NCBI RefSeq assembly: GCF_026013645.1
Contig: NZ_CP110224.1
Span: 2,046,001-2,110,000, forward strand
Direction of reading: 5' to 3'
Length of the DNA stretch: 64,000 nucleotides
DNA from: Virgibacillus natechei
GTDB taxonomy: Bacteria > Bacillota > Bacilli > Bacillales > Amphibacillaceae
In this document: positions 27,157-36,563 of the stretch, piece after piece
Position numbering within the stretch: the stretch's first letter is position 1
Layout: the number at the start of each line of letters is the position of its first letter
Made by a program: the position numbers and the translations under genes
The notes under the pieces: model-generated
What the model saw: the letters and a program-made list of their open reading frames with translations, nothing else
Database searches by the model: none
Told to the model about the DNA's origin: nothing

Positions 27157-27553
27157 CGAAAAGGGTTTTACACTCGTTTCAATTCTAATCAGTATTACTA
27201 TTATTGCTATGACCCTTCCTTTTACAGCTTATTTAATCAATTCCGTACAAAACACAACAAATTATGAAGAAATATCGATTCAACAATTCTTTCATTATTT
27301 GAGAGATGATGTTATTAAAGCAACAAGTATTACAACTTCTTCATCCTCCCTGTTCCTTACATTGGATGATGAAACAACTGCAACAATTGAAATGTATGGA
27401 GGTCATATCCGGCGACAAGTTAATAACGGCAACGAGATATATTTACGTGATATAAAAGAAGTAACGTTTAAGGAAAAACCATATGGCATTCAAACCATAA
27501 TTACATCGGTACAAGGAGAGCGTTATGAAAAAACGATTGCCTTTTATGAATAA
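27107..27553 (+). CDS. comGF: Minor pseudopilin ComGF
   Basis: A 148-residue protein with NNEKGFTLVSILISITIIAM after a short leader, then a ComGF-type domain (FFHYLRDDVIKATSI; ATIEMYGGHIRRQVNNG). Which of three in-frame ATGs (27107, 27122, 27140) is used is unclear, since none has a strong ribosome site; coupling to comGE is likely. Confidence 0.88.
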   Translation: MSKIPMKSSAYMAIRNNEKGFTLVSILISITIIAMTLPFTAYLINSVQNTTNYEEISIQQFFHYLRDDVIKATSITTSSSSLFLTLDDETTATIEMYGGHIRRQVNNGNEIYLRDIKEVTFKEKPYGIQTIITSVQGERYEKTIAFYE

Positions 27554-27929
27554 TAATGCTGGTTTCTTTCTACCCTATGTTCTCTTTGTAACCACGATTG
27601 TCTTTATTTTTATCACCGCAACTATTAGCATGTACACCACAAATATCAAGGTCACAGAAACCCATTTGGAGCAAGTGAAAATTGAAACACTTTTTCAAAT
27701 GGCATATTCCAAGTTTAGTGAAGAATATAAAGATAGTGAACTGAATTATGGCAAAAAGAATTATACATTTCCTTATGGCAGTGTTGAAATAACTGCTGAA
27801 CCATTAGATGAAAATATCCTTCACTTATATTTTGAAGTTACCACGGATAAAGGCTACGTATATTCCATAACGCATACATCCCATGTGGACCTTAATAATG
27901 ATCATTCCGAGGAACACGCAGCTACTTAG
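27525..27929 (+). CDS. comGG: Minor pseudopilin ComGG
   Basis: A 134-residue protein with an N-terminal hydrophobic segment (AGFFLPYVLFVTTIVFIFITATI) but no clear prepilin Gly-Phe-Thr-Leu motif, as in other ComGG proteins. AAGGAGAG precedes the ATG, which overlaps comGF by 29 bp. Last comG gene; the tandem repeat array begins about 75 bp downstream. Confidence 0.88.
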   Translation: MKKRLPFMNNNAGFFLPYVLFVTTIVFIFITATISMYTTNIKVTETHLEQVKIETLFQMAYSKFSEEYKDSELNYGKKNYTFPYGSVEITAEPLDENILHLYFEVTTDKGYVYSITHTSHVDLNNDHSEEHAAT

Positions 27930-28004
27930 ATAAAGTAACATTTTACTCTGGGGGGTTACGACGTATAAATGTTTTCGATAGGGCGAGTAAGCGCAGTCCT
28001 AATA

Positions 28005-28270
28005 GGGGTTCGGTGGGACGAGCATTTACGCGCAGTCCCAAAGGGGTTCCGTGGGACGAGCATTTACGCGCAGTCCCAAAGGGGTTCGGTGGGACGAGCA
28101 TTTACGCGCAGTCCCAAAGGGGTTCGGTGGGACGAGCATTTACGCGCAGTCCCAAAGGGGTTCGGTGGGACGAGCATTTACGCGCAGTCCCAAAGGGGTT
28201 CGGTGGGACGAGCATTTACGCGCAGTCCCAAAGGGGTTCGGTGGGACGAGCATTTACGCGCAGTCCCAGG
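28005..28270. repeat. 38-bp tandem repeat, seven units
   Basis: Seven head-to-tail 38-bp units with no spacers start at 28005, 28043, 28081, 28119, 28157, 28195 and 28233. Each begins GGGGTTCGGTGGGACGAGC and ends TTTACGCGCAGTCCCAAA. Unit 2 has one G-to-C change and the last unit ends CCCAGG. A degenerate partial unit precedes it (about 27979-28004). Within each unit TGGGAC and GTCCCA are inverted, so each can form a hairpin. 38 is not a multiple of three, so the ORFs through it are frame-shifting artefacts. Confidence 0.95.
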
Positions 28271-28405
28271 ACATGCCATGTTTAGTCGACCTGTCCATTA
28301 AGCTGCAACAAAATATGTACAATTTCCAACAAACCTTCTAAATACCCCATTTACACTTGAATATTTATTACAATAAAGGTAATAAATATTGTGAGGTGAA
28401 TTTTG

Positions 28406-29104
28406 ATGGAAAATACACTGAAGGTTACAAATGTACTAAGTGATCCAACTAGGTACAGTATTTATCAGTACATTATTCAACATCATAAAGAGGTAAATGT
28501 ACTGGAAATATCAGAAAAATTCGACATTCATCCGAACGTTGCAAGACTACACCTATCAAAATTAGAAGATATTAACATGATTGTTTCCTATTCCCAAAAA
28601 ACTGGAAAAGGAGGACGACCAAGCAGGCTATATCGCTTGTCCAATGAAGTAGTTGAATTAAACTTTCCACACAGAGACTACAAGCTTCTATCCAGCATCG
28701 CAATCGAATCATTTGTAGAACTAGGTGAACCTGGAAGACAGGCACTATATAAGACAGGCAATAAATATGGTAAGAAAGTAATCGAACATTACAATAAAAC
28801 ATCAACAACCAAAGAACTTACGATGGATCGAAAAATAAACATATTAGAAGATGCAGGAAAAATGCTTGGAATGTATCCCCTTTTTGAGCATAGTCCAGAA
28901 AGTAACAGCATCGCATTTGAAATTAACAATTGCCCATTTAAGGAAATAGCATCAGACAATAATAAAATGGTCTGTAACATGCATCATTCTTTCTTAAAAG
29001 GGATGTTTGAATCATTATTTAGTGACGTAGACCTGATTGAAGGAGATAATATCCTACAAGGCTGTGAAAGCTGCACGTATGTAGCAAAACTTTCAATTGT
29101 TTAA
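28406..29104 (+). CDS. ArsR/SufR-like winged-helix regulator with C-terminal Cys cluster
   Basis: A 232-residue transcription regulator. Residues about 5-75 form a winged helix (LSDPTRYSIYQYIIQ; VLEISEKFDIHPNVARLHLSKL; GKGGRPSRLYRLS wing). The C-terminal part carries four cysteines at about 176, 190, 220 and 223 (NCPF, VCNMHH, GCESC), like the Fe-S ligand sets of SufR-type regulators. GTGAGGTG precedes the ATG at 28406. Its target is not evident; no operon partner is close. Metal or Fe-S binding is inference from cysteine spacing. Confidence 0.78.
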   Translation: MENTLKVTNVLSDPTRYSIYQYIIQHHKEVNVLEISEKFDIHPNVARLHLSKLEDINMIVSYSQKTGKGGRPSRLYRLSNEVVELNFPHRDYKLLSSIAIESFVELGEPGRQALYKTGNKYGKKVIEHYNKTSTTKELTMDRKINILEDAGKMLGMYPLFEHSPESNSIAFEINNCPFKEIASDNNKMVCNMHHSFLKGMFESLFSDVDLIEGDNILQGCESCTYVAKLSIV

Positions 29105-29178
29105 TTAGATTCGTTTACAAGTACGTATTCCTGGTTTATAATAATTATGATAAGGTTATCTAAAAGGAGGGGGAAAGC

Positions 29179-29421
29179 ATGGATCGTATGTTTCGTGTGC
29201 TTGCCTTTTGGACGGGTATTTTCACAGTAATGTTTTATGTTGGAGATATGCAACAAACTGCGTTATTATTCCTAGTTCAAACGGCGTTTTTCCTTACATT
29301 AAGCTATTTAAGATTATCCGAACGCATGTATATGTATTTATTTGGTGCTTATCTAACCGTGTTCATGGTTGGATTTACATGGTACTCTGAATTTATTCTT
29401 GTACCTGGCTTCGGACACTAA
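29179..29421 (+). CDS. yqgY: DUF2626 family protein YqgY
   Basis: An 80-residue membrane protein with three short helices and the family opening MDRMFRVLAFWTGIFTVMFY and end VPGFGH. Strong AAAAGGAGGGGG site. Conserved in Bacillaceae next to yqgX; function unknown. Confidence 0.9.
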   Translation: MDRMFRVLAFWTGIFTVMFYVGDMQQTALLFLVQTAFFLTLSYLRLSERMYMYLFGAYLTVFMVGFTWYSEFILVPGFGH

Positions 29422-29425
29422 GAAT

Positions 29426-29467
29426 AAAAAGAACCCTGCTTACATAAACATGCAGGGTTCTTTTTAT
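29426..29467. terminator. Bidirectional terminator between yqgY and yqgX
   Basis: Perfect 14-bp stem AAAAAGAACCCTGC / GCAGGGTTCTTTTT, 12-nt loop, between convergent genes. Confidence 0.93.
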
Positions 29468-29484
29468 AATCCAATGAAAATGAT

Positions 29485-30108
29485 TTAATTCGATACAAAA
29501 GGGTTATCTGTTTTTTCTTTCCCTATTGATGTTCTTGGCCCATGTCCAGGATATACAATAAATGATTCATCTAATTGATAAAGATAATTTCGTATACTAC
29601 TCTCCAGTTCATTCATATCTCCACCTGGTAGGTCAGTTCGACCAATCCCTGATTGAAACAATACATCTCCACTAATAACAAAACCATCATCTCTAAAAAT
29701 AAAACTAACACTCCCCGGTGAATGACCTGGTGTATGAACTACTTCAAAAATAAAAGAAGCTATTTTTAATTCTCCAGGCCGCAACATATACTCTGCACGT
29801 TTGGTTTTTATTTCTTCTCCAGTGAAACGTGCAGATCCATTTAATCGGGGTTCTTCCAACCACGCAGCCTCATTTTCATGTAGGTACACATCAAGTTCAT
29901 AATGAGACCTTAGCTCTTCTACCCCACCTATATGATCAAAGTGTGCATGCGTTAATAAAATACCGCGGGGGGATAACCCCTTTTTATGTAAAAAGTTGAT
30001 TATTTCACTTGGATCTCCTCCAGGGTCTACAATTAAAGCATTATGAGCATCATACACAATATAACAATTCGTTCCCAACGGGCCCAGCGACATACTATTT
30101 ATTTCCAT
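29485..30108 (-). CDS. yqgX: MBL-fold metallo-hydrolase YqgX (glyoxalase II-like)
   Basis: A 207-residue metallo-beta-lactamase-fold hydrolase. Metal ligands are in the motif LLTHAHFDHIGG (about 55-66), HTPGHSPGSV (about 132), SGDVLFQSGIGRTD and VYPGHGPRT. This resembles hydroxyacylglutathione/bacillithiol hydrolase-type proteins; the true thiol substrate is not known from sequence. ATG 30106-30108 has GGGAGGC; the ORF extends five codons further. Confidence 0.9.
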   Translation of the reverse strand: MEINSMSLGPLGTNCYIVYDAHNALIVDPGGDPSEIINFLHKKGLSPRGILLTHAHFDHIGGVEELRSHYELDVYLHENEAAWLEEPRLNGSARFTGEEIKTKRAEYMLRPGELKIASFIFEVVHTPGHSPGSVSFIFRDDGFVISGDVLFQSGIGRTDLPGGDMNELESSIRNYLYQLDESFIVYPGHGPRTSIGKEKTDNPFVSN

Positions 30109-30286
30109 AAAACTGCCTCCCACTATAATTTTGTTTAAAATTGTACGTTAAATCACTATGATATATCTCGACAAAAGCAATTTTCTATTATAGAATAAAT
30201 AATAGAGTTACTTAGTTACATAATAAACAAATGTAATTCCTATATCAATGATGACAGTTTAGGAATAATAAGGGAGGATTAAATAA

Positions 30287-30460
30287 ATGCATATTGTATT
30301 GGCAATTTTATTCTTAATGGTTGCTTTACTATCTGTTGTATCAATAATTCGTCAACTTAAATACAAAAATATGTTTGCGTTAGGATTTTCAGTAATTACA
30401 ACCGTGGCATTTGGTTTTTTCTCAATTGCGACGATCATTTCAGAAATTTCAGGTTCATAA
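30287..30460 (+). CDS. yqgW: DUF2759 family small membrane protein (YqgW-like)
   Basis: A 57-residue protein, MHIVLAILFLMVALLSVVSI at its start, with two membrane helices joined by the polar RQLKYKNMFALGF segment. GGGAGGA lies eight bases before the ATG, and an intrinsic terminator follows the stop. Position upstream of and divergent from yqgX matches yqgW. Function unknown. Confidence 0.75.
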   Translation: MHIVLAILFLMVALLSVVSIIRQLKYKNMFALGFSVITTVAFGFFSIATIISEISGS

Positions 30461-30476
30461 AAATCCCATCATTAGG

Positions 30477-30508
30477 AAAAAGCTAACTTAATTATAAGTT
30501 AGCTTTTT
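30477..30508 (+). terminator. Terminator after the yqgW-like gene
   Basis: Stem AAAAGCTAACTT / AAGTTAGCTTTT, 8-nt loop, T-run. Confidence 0.88.
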
Positions 30509-30519
30509 AATATTCTTTT

Positions 30520-30562
30520 AGAAAGAAAGCTGCTTCAACAATAAAGAACCAGCTTTCTTTCT
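30520..30562 (-). terminator. Terminator after the LTA synthase gene
   Basis: Stem AGAAAGAAAGCTG / CAGCTTTCTTTCT with a 17-nt loop; on the minus strand it lies about 55 bp after the stop. Confidence 0.7.
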
Positions 30563-30617
30563 ATTTAGCAGGTAAAACTGTCTTACCTTGCAGTTGGGTG
30601 AGTTCACCACATTTTAA

Positions 30618-32552
30618 TTAATCTTCATTGAAATCCATAAACCGGAATAGGTCACCATAAATTAAGTCATCTGAATAGCCTAATTCCTTTTCAACTAGTT
30701 GACCAATTTCGGTACAAGCATTTGCAGGTTCGGATTCCGCAGTTGAATTCTCTGTTTCTGTTTCTGTCTCTGTTTGTGCTTGTTCATCTTCATCCACTTC
30801 AATTGGTTCGCCTGTCTCCCGGTCATAACAAACTCCACTTGTTGAGACATAATCATCACTAATGAAGTCACCGTTTCTTAATGCAATATAACCTTTTCTA
30901 TCCTCTGCAAAAACATCATTACCAAAGTGAAAATTATTTTCAGATTCAACACCTAATAAATTCAATAAAGTTGGTTTAACATCAATTTGTCCTGTTACCT
31001 CAGACCTTACTTCGCCTTCCCCATGACCAGGAATATGAACGAAGAATGGTACTCGTTGTAATTGTACCTGATCAAATGGTGTAATTTCATCTTTATCTAA
31101 ATACTGGGCCATTGCTCTGTTATGGTTCGCACTAATACCGATATGGTCCCCCATTATAACAATCATAGAATCCTCATATAGATCTGCTTCTTTCAAGTGA
31201 TCAAAGAATTCTTCAATCGCCTCATCTGTATACCTCGCTGTTGGGAAGTATTGATTCAGCGTGTTTGAATTAGAATCATATGGTTCAATTGTGCTCTCTT
31301 CCTCACTCAAATCAAATGGAAAGTGATGCGTTAACGTAATGAAATTTGAATAAAATGGTTCTTCTTGAGATTGTAAATATTTCATCGATTGCTCAAAGAA
31401 TGGCTTATCAAGCAATCCCCAACCTTCAGCGTTTTCTTCCGTAACTTCATAAGACTCTTCATCATAAAAATGGTCTAACTCTAAACTATTATATAATTCA
31501 TCCCTGTTCCAGAAACTCTTATTATTCGCATGGAATACAGAGGAATAATACCCTTCTTCTCCTAAAATTTCTGGAAGAGCTTGAAATTCATTTCCACCAT
31601 GTGTAAAAGCAACAGCTCCTCGTGATAAAGGATAAAGTGAATTTGCTACCAAAAACTCTGAATCAGAGGTGTTCCCCTGACCAGTTTGTTCATAGAAATT
31701 TTCAAAATAATAGGTGTCTTCATCTTTGGTTAAACTATTCATAAATGGAGTTGTTTCCTGTCCATTAACTTCCTCGTTAATAAGAAAACTTTGAATAGAC
31801 TCAGCAGTTATAAAAATAACGTTTTTATCCTCGGCTACACCTTCCAACTCCGACCCTTCGCTAATTTGTACATGTTCGTCAATATAACTCTCTATTTCAG
31901 GTAACTCATTTCCGTCAGCGAACACACGTTGCGTTTCTGTTGTTGTCTGCATGACAATATCATAGACGTGGAAGTTAAACAGCCCAATGTTTTTCACTAG
32001 ATATTCCCGGTCAAAACCACGTGTGAAAAGTTGTGGTCTTTCCATTTCAGCTAAGAAGAAATTACCAGCAAGCAATACAAAGGACATTGCCAAGGCAAAT
32101 ACTTTACTGCTTCTTTTATATGCAACAGCCATTACATCTTGTTTCTTTTTACTTAAATACCAAATCAAGATAACATCAGCGAAAAGTAAAACATCAAATG
32201 GTGAGATCAATGTTAAAATGCTTGATCCTAAATCAGCCATGTTACTTCCCTGAAATAGTTGTGGTATTGTAATGAAATCATTAAATGAACGATAGAATAC
32301 TAGATTGGCAAACACAATAAAAGTTAAGATGAGTGCCATATATCGTATGAATTTCATTTGACGAGACTGCTTTTTAAACCATACACTTATGGCTAATAGT
32401 AGAAAAACAGACACAAATGGATTAATAAATAATATTAACTCCTGCATCGGATTTTCTAATTCTATGCTGAAGACAAATCGATACACAATATATATTTTAG
32501 CTCCAATTAAAAGTGTTGCAAGTATATACAATGGTAATTGTTTTAAATTCAT
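30618..32552 (-). CDS. yqgS: LTA synthase family protein (YqgS-type)
   Basis: A 644-residue polyglycerolphosphate polymerase/primase-type enzyme that builds lipoteichoic acid outside the membrane from phosphatidylglycerol. Five N-terminal membrane helices (1-175) precede an extracellular sulfatase-fold domain (about 240-560). The catalytic threonine is in GNTSDSEF, and metal-site motifs ITAESIQSF, MGDHIGI and VTGQIDVKPTLLNLLG are present. A very acidic Glu/Thr tail is seen near 585-610. Position next to glcK matches B. subtilis yqgS rather than ltaS. GGGAGGGA ribosome site. Confidence 0.92.
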   Translation of the reverse strand: MNLKQLPLYILATLLIGAKIYIVYRFVFSIELENPMQELILFINPFVSVFLLLAISVWFKKQSRQMKFIRYMALILTFIVFANLVFYRSFNDFITIPQLFQGSNMADLGSSILTLISPFDVLLFADVILIWYLSKKKQDVMAVAYKRSSKVFALAMSFVLLAGNFFLAEMERPQLFTRGFDREYLVKNIGLFNFHVYDIVMQTTTETQRVFADGNELPEIESYIDEHVQISEGSELEGVAEDKNVIFITAESIQSFLINEEVNGQETTPFMNSLTKDEDTYYFENFYEQTGQGNTSDSEFLVANSLYPLSRGAVAFTHGGNEFQALPEILGEEGYYSSVFHANNKSFWNRDELYNSLELDHFYDEESYEVTEENAEGWGLLDKPFFEQSMKYLQSQEEPFYSNFITLTHHFPFDLSEEESTIEPYDSNSNTLNQYFPTARYTDEAIEEFFDHLKEADLYEDSMIVIMGDHIGISANHNRAMAQYLDKDEITPFDQVQLQRVPFFVHIPGHGEGEVRSEVTGQIDVKPTLLNLLGVESENNFHFGNDVFAEDRKGYIALRNGDFISDDYVSTSGVCYDRETGEPIEVDEDEQAQTETETETENSTAESEPANACTEIGQLVEKELGYSDDLIYGDLFRFMDFNED

Positions 32553-32771
32553 ACTCTTCCCTCCCGAACCCTTTCCTTTTCAACAGCTTATTAGCACAAT
32601 GACTAATAATTATTGTAATGTTCTTATTCGTTTCTTTACCCAAACTCATACATTTAAAACTGCTTTTAAACGATTTATATTTATAATAACATTTTATATA
32701 ACAAAAAATCTCACAGTAATTTACTGAATTTACATACTATATCTTAATATATAGTAGCAAAAAAGGAAAGC

Positions 32772-33743
32772 TTAAAATTTAATTCCTCTTAATTTTTGTC
32801 TAACAAGAAATGCGCCACCGATAATTCCTGCATCATTACCTAGTTCCGCCGTTTTAATTTCACATACTTTACTCACTCGGGGTAATGCATACTGATGAAA
32901 TGCCTTTTTAATTTCATTCAATAATTGATCTCCTGCCTTCGAGACACCACCACCAATTAGTACCTTTGAAGGATTGAGTGTGACACCCATGTTTGCAATC
33001 ACCATTCCAAGGATATCCCCTGTTTTATTGATGATATGCTTACAATCAGAATCCCCATTACTTGCTAGTTCAAAAATATCCTTTGCTGAAACAGTTCCTT
33101 CTTGCTTATAATAGTCTGCCAGTATACTATGCGGTTTCTGTTCTAAACTTGCCATAGCCTGACGTACCAATCCGGTAGCTGAAGCAATTGTTTCTAAACA
33201 GCCCTTACTACCACAGTTACACGTATCGCCATTAGGATCCACTGTAATGTGACCTATCTCTCCAGCAACACCGTTTACACCATTTAAGATGGAGCCGTTC
33301 GCAATTATGCCACCACCAACTCCCGTTCCAATTGTTAGGGCAATTACGTTTCTCGACTGATTTCCGGCACCTTTCCAGTTTTCGCCTAATACAGCAATGT
33401 TCGCATCATTTTCTACAAATACTGGTAACCCGGACTTATCTTTTAATTGTTTGGCCAAATCAAAATCCTTCCAACCAATGTTAACAGCTTCGTATACAAA
33501 ACCATTATCACTGTCGATAAATCCTGGCGCACCAACCCCTATACCTAATAAATCATTACTATTTATTTTTAGTTCTTTTAAATTATCACTAATTGATGTC
33601 CATATATCATCAACAATCGACACGCCTGTATTTGATTTATCAGTTGGTATTTCCCATTTCTTAAAAATCTCCCCAGTATCATAAATCATACCTATTTTAA
33701 TTGACGTTCCACCAATATCTAAGGCCATTATTATTTCTTTCAC
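32772..33743 (-). CDS. glcK: Glucokinase, ROK family
   Basis: A 323-residue ATP-dependent glucose kinase. Motifs: ALDIGGTSIKIGMI (phosphate loop, about 7-20), GIGVGAPGFID, and the ROK zinc motif GHITVDPNGDTCNCGSKGCLE (about 155-178). Start chosen is GTG 33741-33743 (KEIIMALDIGG), with AAGAGGA upstream; the ORF extends 20 codons further. The usual neighbour yqgQ is not found between glcK and gluP here. Confidence 0.93.
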   Translation of the reverse strand: MKEIIMALDIGGTSIKIGMIYDTGEIFKKWEIPTDKSNTGVSIVDDIWTSISDNLKELKINSNDLLGIGVGAPGFIDSDNGFVYEAVNIGWKDFDLAKQLKDKSGLPVFVENDANIAVLGENWKGAGNQSRNVIALTIGTGVGGGIIANGSILNGVNGVAGEIGHITVDPNGDTCNCGSKGCLETIASATGLVRQAMASLEQKPHSILADYYKQEGTVSAKDIFELASNGDSDCKHIINKTGDILGMVIANMGVTLNPSKVLIGGGVSKAGDQLLNEIKKAFHQYALPRVSKVCEIKTAELGNDAGIIGGAFLVRQKLRGIKF

Positions 33744-34032
33744 GGCATATTCCTCTTTTCCTATCAAAAGTAGCTTGCCAGATTGCAATTCAAAATCACC
33801 CAACGTTCATTATATCAAATTACCTTTGAATTAGGAATAATAAAGTATAATAAATCGATTATAACCTTGTTAAAGACTCTATACCATGTAGATTTTTATT
33901 AGTGATCTTTTAAAGATATCATGATGTGTTCTAAAAGGAAATGGTAATAAATGGCCATATCATAGGAGTGCATATATTTCGTTTAGGAACATAGGATTTA
34001 ATAAGTCAAGCTGTTAAAAGGATGACACTTTA

Positions 34033-34890
34033 ATGAATAAATGGCTATTTTTTATATTTACAATAATATTAACTTCAATATTTGGGGTTGTCTATATCAT
34101 ACAAATGAATACTAGTCCGGCAATTACTTACTTCCCTATTGATGAGGAAACTTCCTTTACATATTCCGATTCAACACTAGAACTTATTTCTGAACAAGGA
34201 TACGATTCATATGAAATAGATTGGGAAAGTAATTCTCAGAGCGATACTCAAATGTATCTACGCCAAGATGCCTCCTTATTATTTGATAATGGCAGGTTGA
34301 GAGGAGTGCGCAGTAAGTGGGTGCAGGGCACAGATACCATTCATTTAAAAGAAACGCTTATTAGTGAGGACAGTAGTTTTTTTCAAGTGATCTCATTCCA
34401 TCATGGGGAAGTCCATTATCCAAATGATGAAATTAAAAGCATCCATCAGATGTCTAATGATCACCTATATGTAATCGATTCTCCAACTACGCCACTTGAT
34501 GCTTTCAAATCAGCTGAAGATGAATTTCAAATAGAATGGCAAATTCTACTCGATCGAACAAAAAAACAGCAATTATTGTATCACTGGCATGATTTAATTA
34601 CACATTTTAACATTTCGGCTGATTCCTATATGTCTGTCCCCCTTACAAAATTAGTCCGATATGGTAATGAACCACTACCTTCTATGACTCAAGAACAGAC
34701 AGATAAAGTCATCGGACGGTTATGGGAAGGATTATACAAAAACTATATAGTTCCGGCTGCGAATACAGAAAGCAATGAGCTTGTCAGCTATGTTCCAATT
34801 GTTTTGTTTGATAAGGAAATGGAGCACTTGCTTGTTCTTTTTGAATTAAACGGTAAGAAAGAGCAGTTGATTCAAAATTACTCCTTTTAA
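34033..34890 (+). CDS. Unrecognised membrane-anchored protein
   Basis: I do not recognise a family. The 285-residue product has one N-terminal membrane helix (WLFFIFTIILTSIFGVVYIIQ, residues 4-24) and an extracytoplasmic-looking domain rich in Ser, Glu and aromatic residues, with no lipobox. AAAAGGATG precedes the ATG at proper spacing and a terminator follows directly, so it is a real single-gene unit. It lies on the opposite strand between glcK and gluP, where B. subtilis has yqgQ. Confidence 0.72.
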   Translation: MNKWLFFIFTIILTSIFGVVYIIQMNTSPAITYFPIDEETSFTYSDSTLELISEQGYDSYEIDWESNSQSDTQMYLRQDASLLFDNGRLRGVRSKWVQGTDTIHLKETLISEDSSFFQVISFHHGEVHYPNDEIKSIHQMSNDHLYVIDSPTTPLDAFKSAEDEFQIEWQILLDRTKKQQLLYHWHDLITHFNISADSYMSVPLTKLVRYGNEPLPSMTQEQTDKVIGRLWEGLYKNYIVPAANTESNELVSYVPIVLFDKEMEHLLVLFELNGKKEQLIQNYSF

Positions 34891-34918
34891 ACGTGCCCTC
34901 GATTTGGGCACGTTTTTA
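34889..34918. terminator. Terminator between the unrecognised gene and gluP
   Basis: Stem AACGTGCCC / GGGCACGTT, 7-nt loop, T5; convergent genes share it. Confidence 0.9.
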
Positions 34919-36472
34919 TCCTGTATCTTCACCTGTTATCTCTTCATATAAGTTAATAAACGCCTCATCGTCCGGTTTCATCTGATAGGCATTTTCTATA
35001 GCTTCTATTGCTTTATCCGTTTCTCCTTTATCATAATATAACATGGCTAAATTATAAAATGCCTCTGGAAAAGCATCATCAAATTCAATGCTTTTTTCTA
35101 AATCACGAATAGCTTTGTCAGTCTGGTTCATTTCAATATAAGCATAGGAACGCTGAAATAGTATAGATGAATCAAGGTCCCCATCTACTTCTAATGCATC
35201 TGTTGCAATTTCTACCACTTGTTCGTACTGGTCTTGCATGATTAATTCTTCCAATTGCATTAATTGATACGATTGAGTGTTCAAATTATTCTGTATTCCG
35301 AAAGTAGTTAACCCATATATCATTGTCAGATAAACGATGAATGCTGAAAATTGTATTCGAAAATTTTTATTTCGCGGCAAATGGAAGATAGCTGAAGCAA
35401 GAAATCCTGCTATCAATCCCCCGAGATGAGCTCCCATATCTATTTGAGGAATGGCAAAACCAAATATTATATTTATACCGATTAATAGTAAAACGCCACT
35501 CCCCAGCGTTTGAAAGAATATTTTCTTATTCATTAACCCGAAAAATAATATGGCTCCAAATAAGCCAAAGAGTGCGCCAGACGCCCCAGCAGATACACTT
35601 GTGGTAAATGCAAAGCTAGCCAGTCCCCCGCCTATTCCTGCTAGGAAATAAATACTCAGAAAACGCCAGGAACCGTAAATTCTTTCAACCAGTGTTCCCA
35701 AATAATACACTGCAAGCATATTCATAAATAGATGTAAAAAGCCAATATGTAGAAACATAGAGCTTATAATGCGCCACCATTCTCCATTTTCAATGATAGC
35801 AGGATTATACTTTGCACCAAAATCAATAAGGTTTTCAATGGAAGTACTGCTTCCACTTCTTTCAAGCATAAAAAATACAATTAAATTAATAACTAATATG
35901 AAGTAAGTGAGAAAAGGTTTGCCGAACGAGAAGATGTCTTCCATTTCTTTCCTTTTATTATATAACTTGTCAGCAAGAAAACGTCTATAATATTGAATTC
36001 TTTCTTCTTTATCTGTTTCCGAAAGTTCGGTTCTATGTTCCATTTCATGTGAAGAGAGCCGAATAGCTGTAAAAAATCTTGTTTTTTCTTCTGTAAAGTT
36101 ATGATCAGCTAGGTAATAAACTTTCATTTTTATTGGATTTCTTTCGGTTAATTGCATGGGCTTTCTTAAAACTTCCCAATCGTCAACAGGGGTGTGGGAG
36201 GATATATAAACATTATGCACTTCTACATGTTTTCCTGCCAACAAACGTTTCATAGATTTTGCTTTCTGGAATACTTGTGCTATATCTTTTTTTAAATAAT
36301 TTTTCCAATCAAATCCCTTATGTATGAAACGAACCACTGTTGACTTGTTCTTTTCATATTTTTCCAACCAAATCTCTTCAATATCATCATTTAGTTGTAT
36401 AACATCAAAACTTTCATTGGCTACCAAATGGTAAGCGAATTGATACATTCTATATTTTTCATTCAGATACAT
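34916..36472 (-). CDS. gluP: Rhomboid intramembrane serine protease GluP (YqgP) with TPR tail
   Basis: The 518-residue protein has a cytosolic N-terminal domain (1-180), six to seven membrane helices (about 185-385) and a C-terminal TPR region (about 405-510; AFPEAFYNLAMLYYDKGETDKAIEAIE). The rhomboid catalytic serine is in GASGALFGLFGA and the histidine in DMGAHLGGLIAG, with the HLFMNMLAVYYLG motif before. B. subtilis YqgP cleaves the magnesium transporter MgtE under Mn stress with FtsH; the same role here is inference. Confidence 0.93.
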   Translation of the reverse strand: MYLNEKYRMYQFAYHLVANESFDVIQLNDDIEEIWLEKYEKNKSTVVRFIHKGFDWKNYLKKDIAQVFQKAKSMKRLLAGKHVEVHNVYISSHTPVDDWEVLRKPMQLTERNPIKMKVYYLADHNFTEEKTRFFTAIRLSSHEMEHRTELSETDKEERIQYYRRFLADKLYNKRKEMEDIFSFGKPFLTYFILVINLIVFFMLERSGSSTSIENLIDFGAKYNPAIIENGEWWRIISSMFLHIGFLHLFMNMLAVYYLGTLVERIYGSWRFLSIYFLAGIGGGLASFAFTTSVSAGASGALFGLFGAILFFGLMNKKIFFQTLGSGVLLLIGINIIFGFAIPQIDMGAHLGGLIAGFLASAIFHLPRNKNFRIQFSAFIVYLTMIYGLTTFGIQNNLNTQSYQLMQLEELIMQDQYEQVVEIATDALEVDGDLDSSILFQRSYAYIEMNQTDKAIRDLEKSIEFDDAFPEAFYNLAMLYYDKGETDKAIEAIENAYQMKPDDEAFINLYEEITGEDTG

Positions 36473-36520
36473 TTATCTTCCTCCCCTACACATCATATCA
36501 AAACAGCCAGGTTTTACCTA

Positions 36521-36563
36521 AAAAAAAGAAAAAGAAGCTGTCAATTAACAACTTCTTCTTTTA
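36521..36563 (-). terminator. Terminator after yqgO
   Basis: On the minus strand AGAAGAAGTTG pairs with CAGCTTCTTTTT around an 8-nt loop, followed by CTTTTT. Confidence 0.7.

Noticed and set aside
28005..28270. CRISPR array
   Set aside because: Units are contiguous with no variable spacers and no cas genes are in the window.
27969..28341. Three overlapping ORFs with repeated RGSVGRAFTRSPKG-like peptides
   Set aside because: They are the 38-bp repeat read in three frames; the same peptide appears in each frame shifted, and there is no ribosome site or family match.
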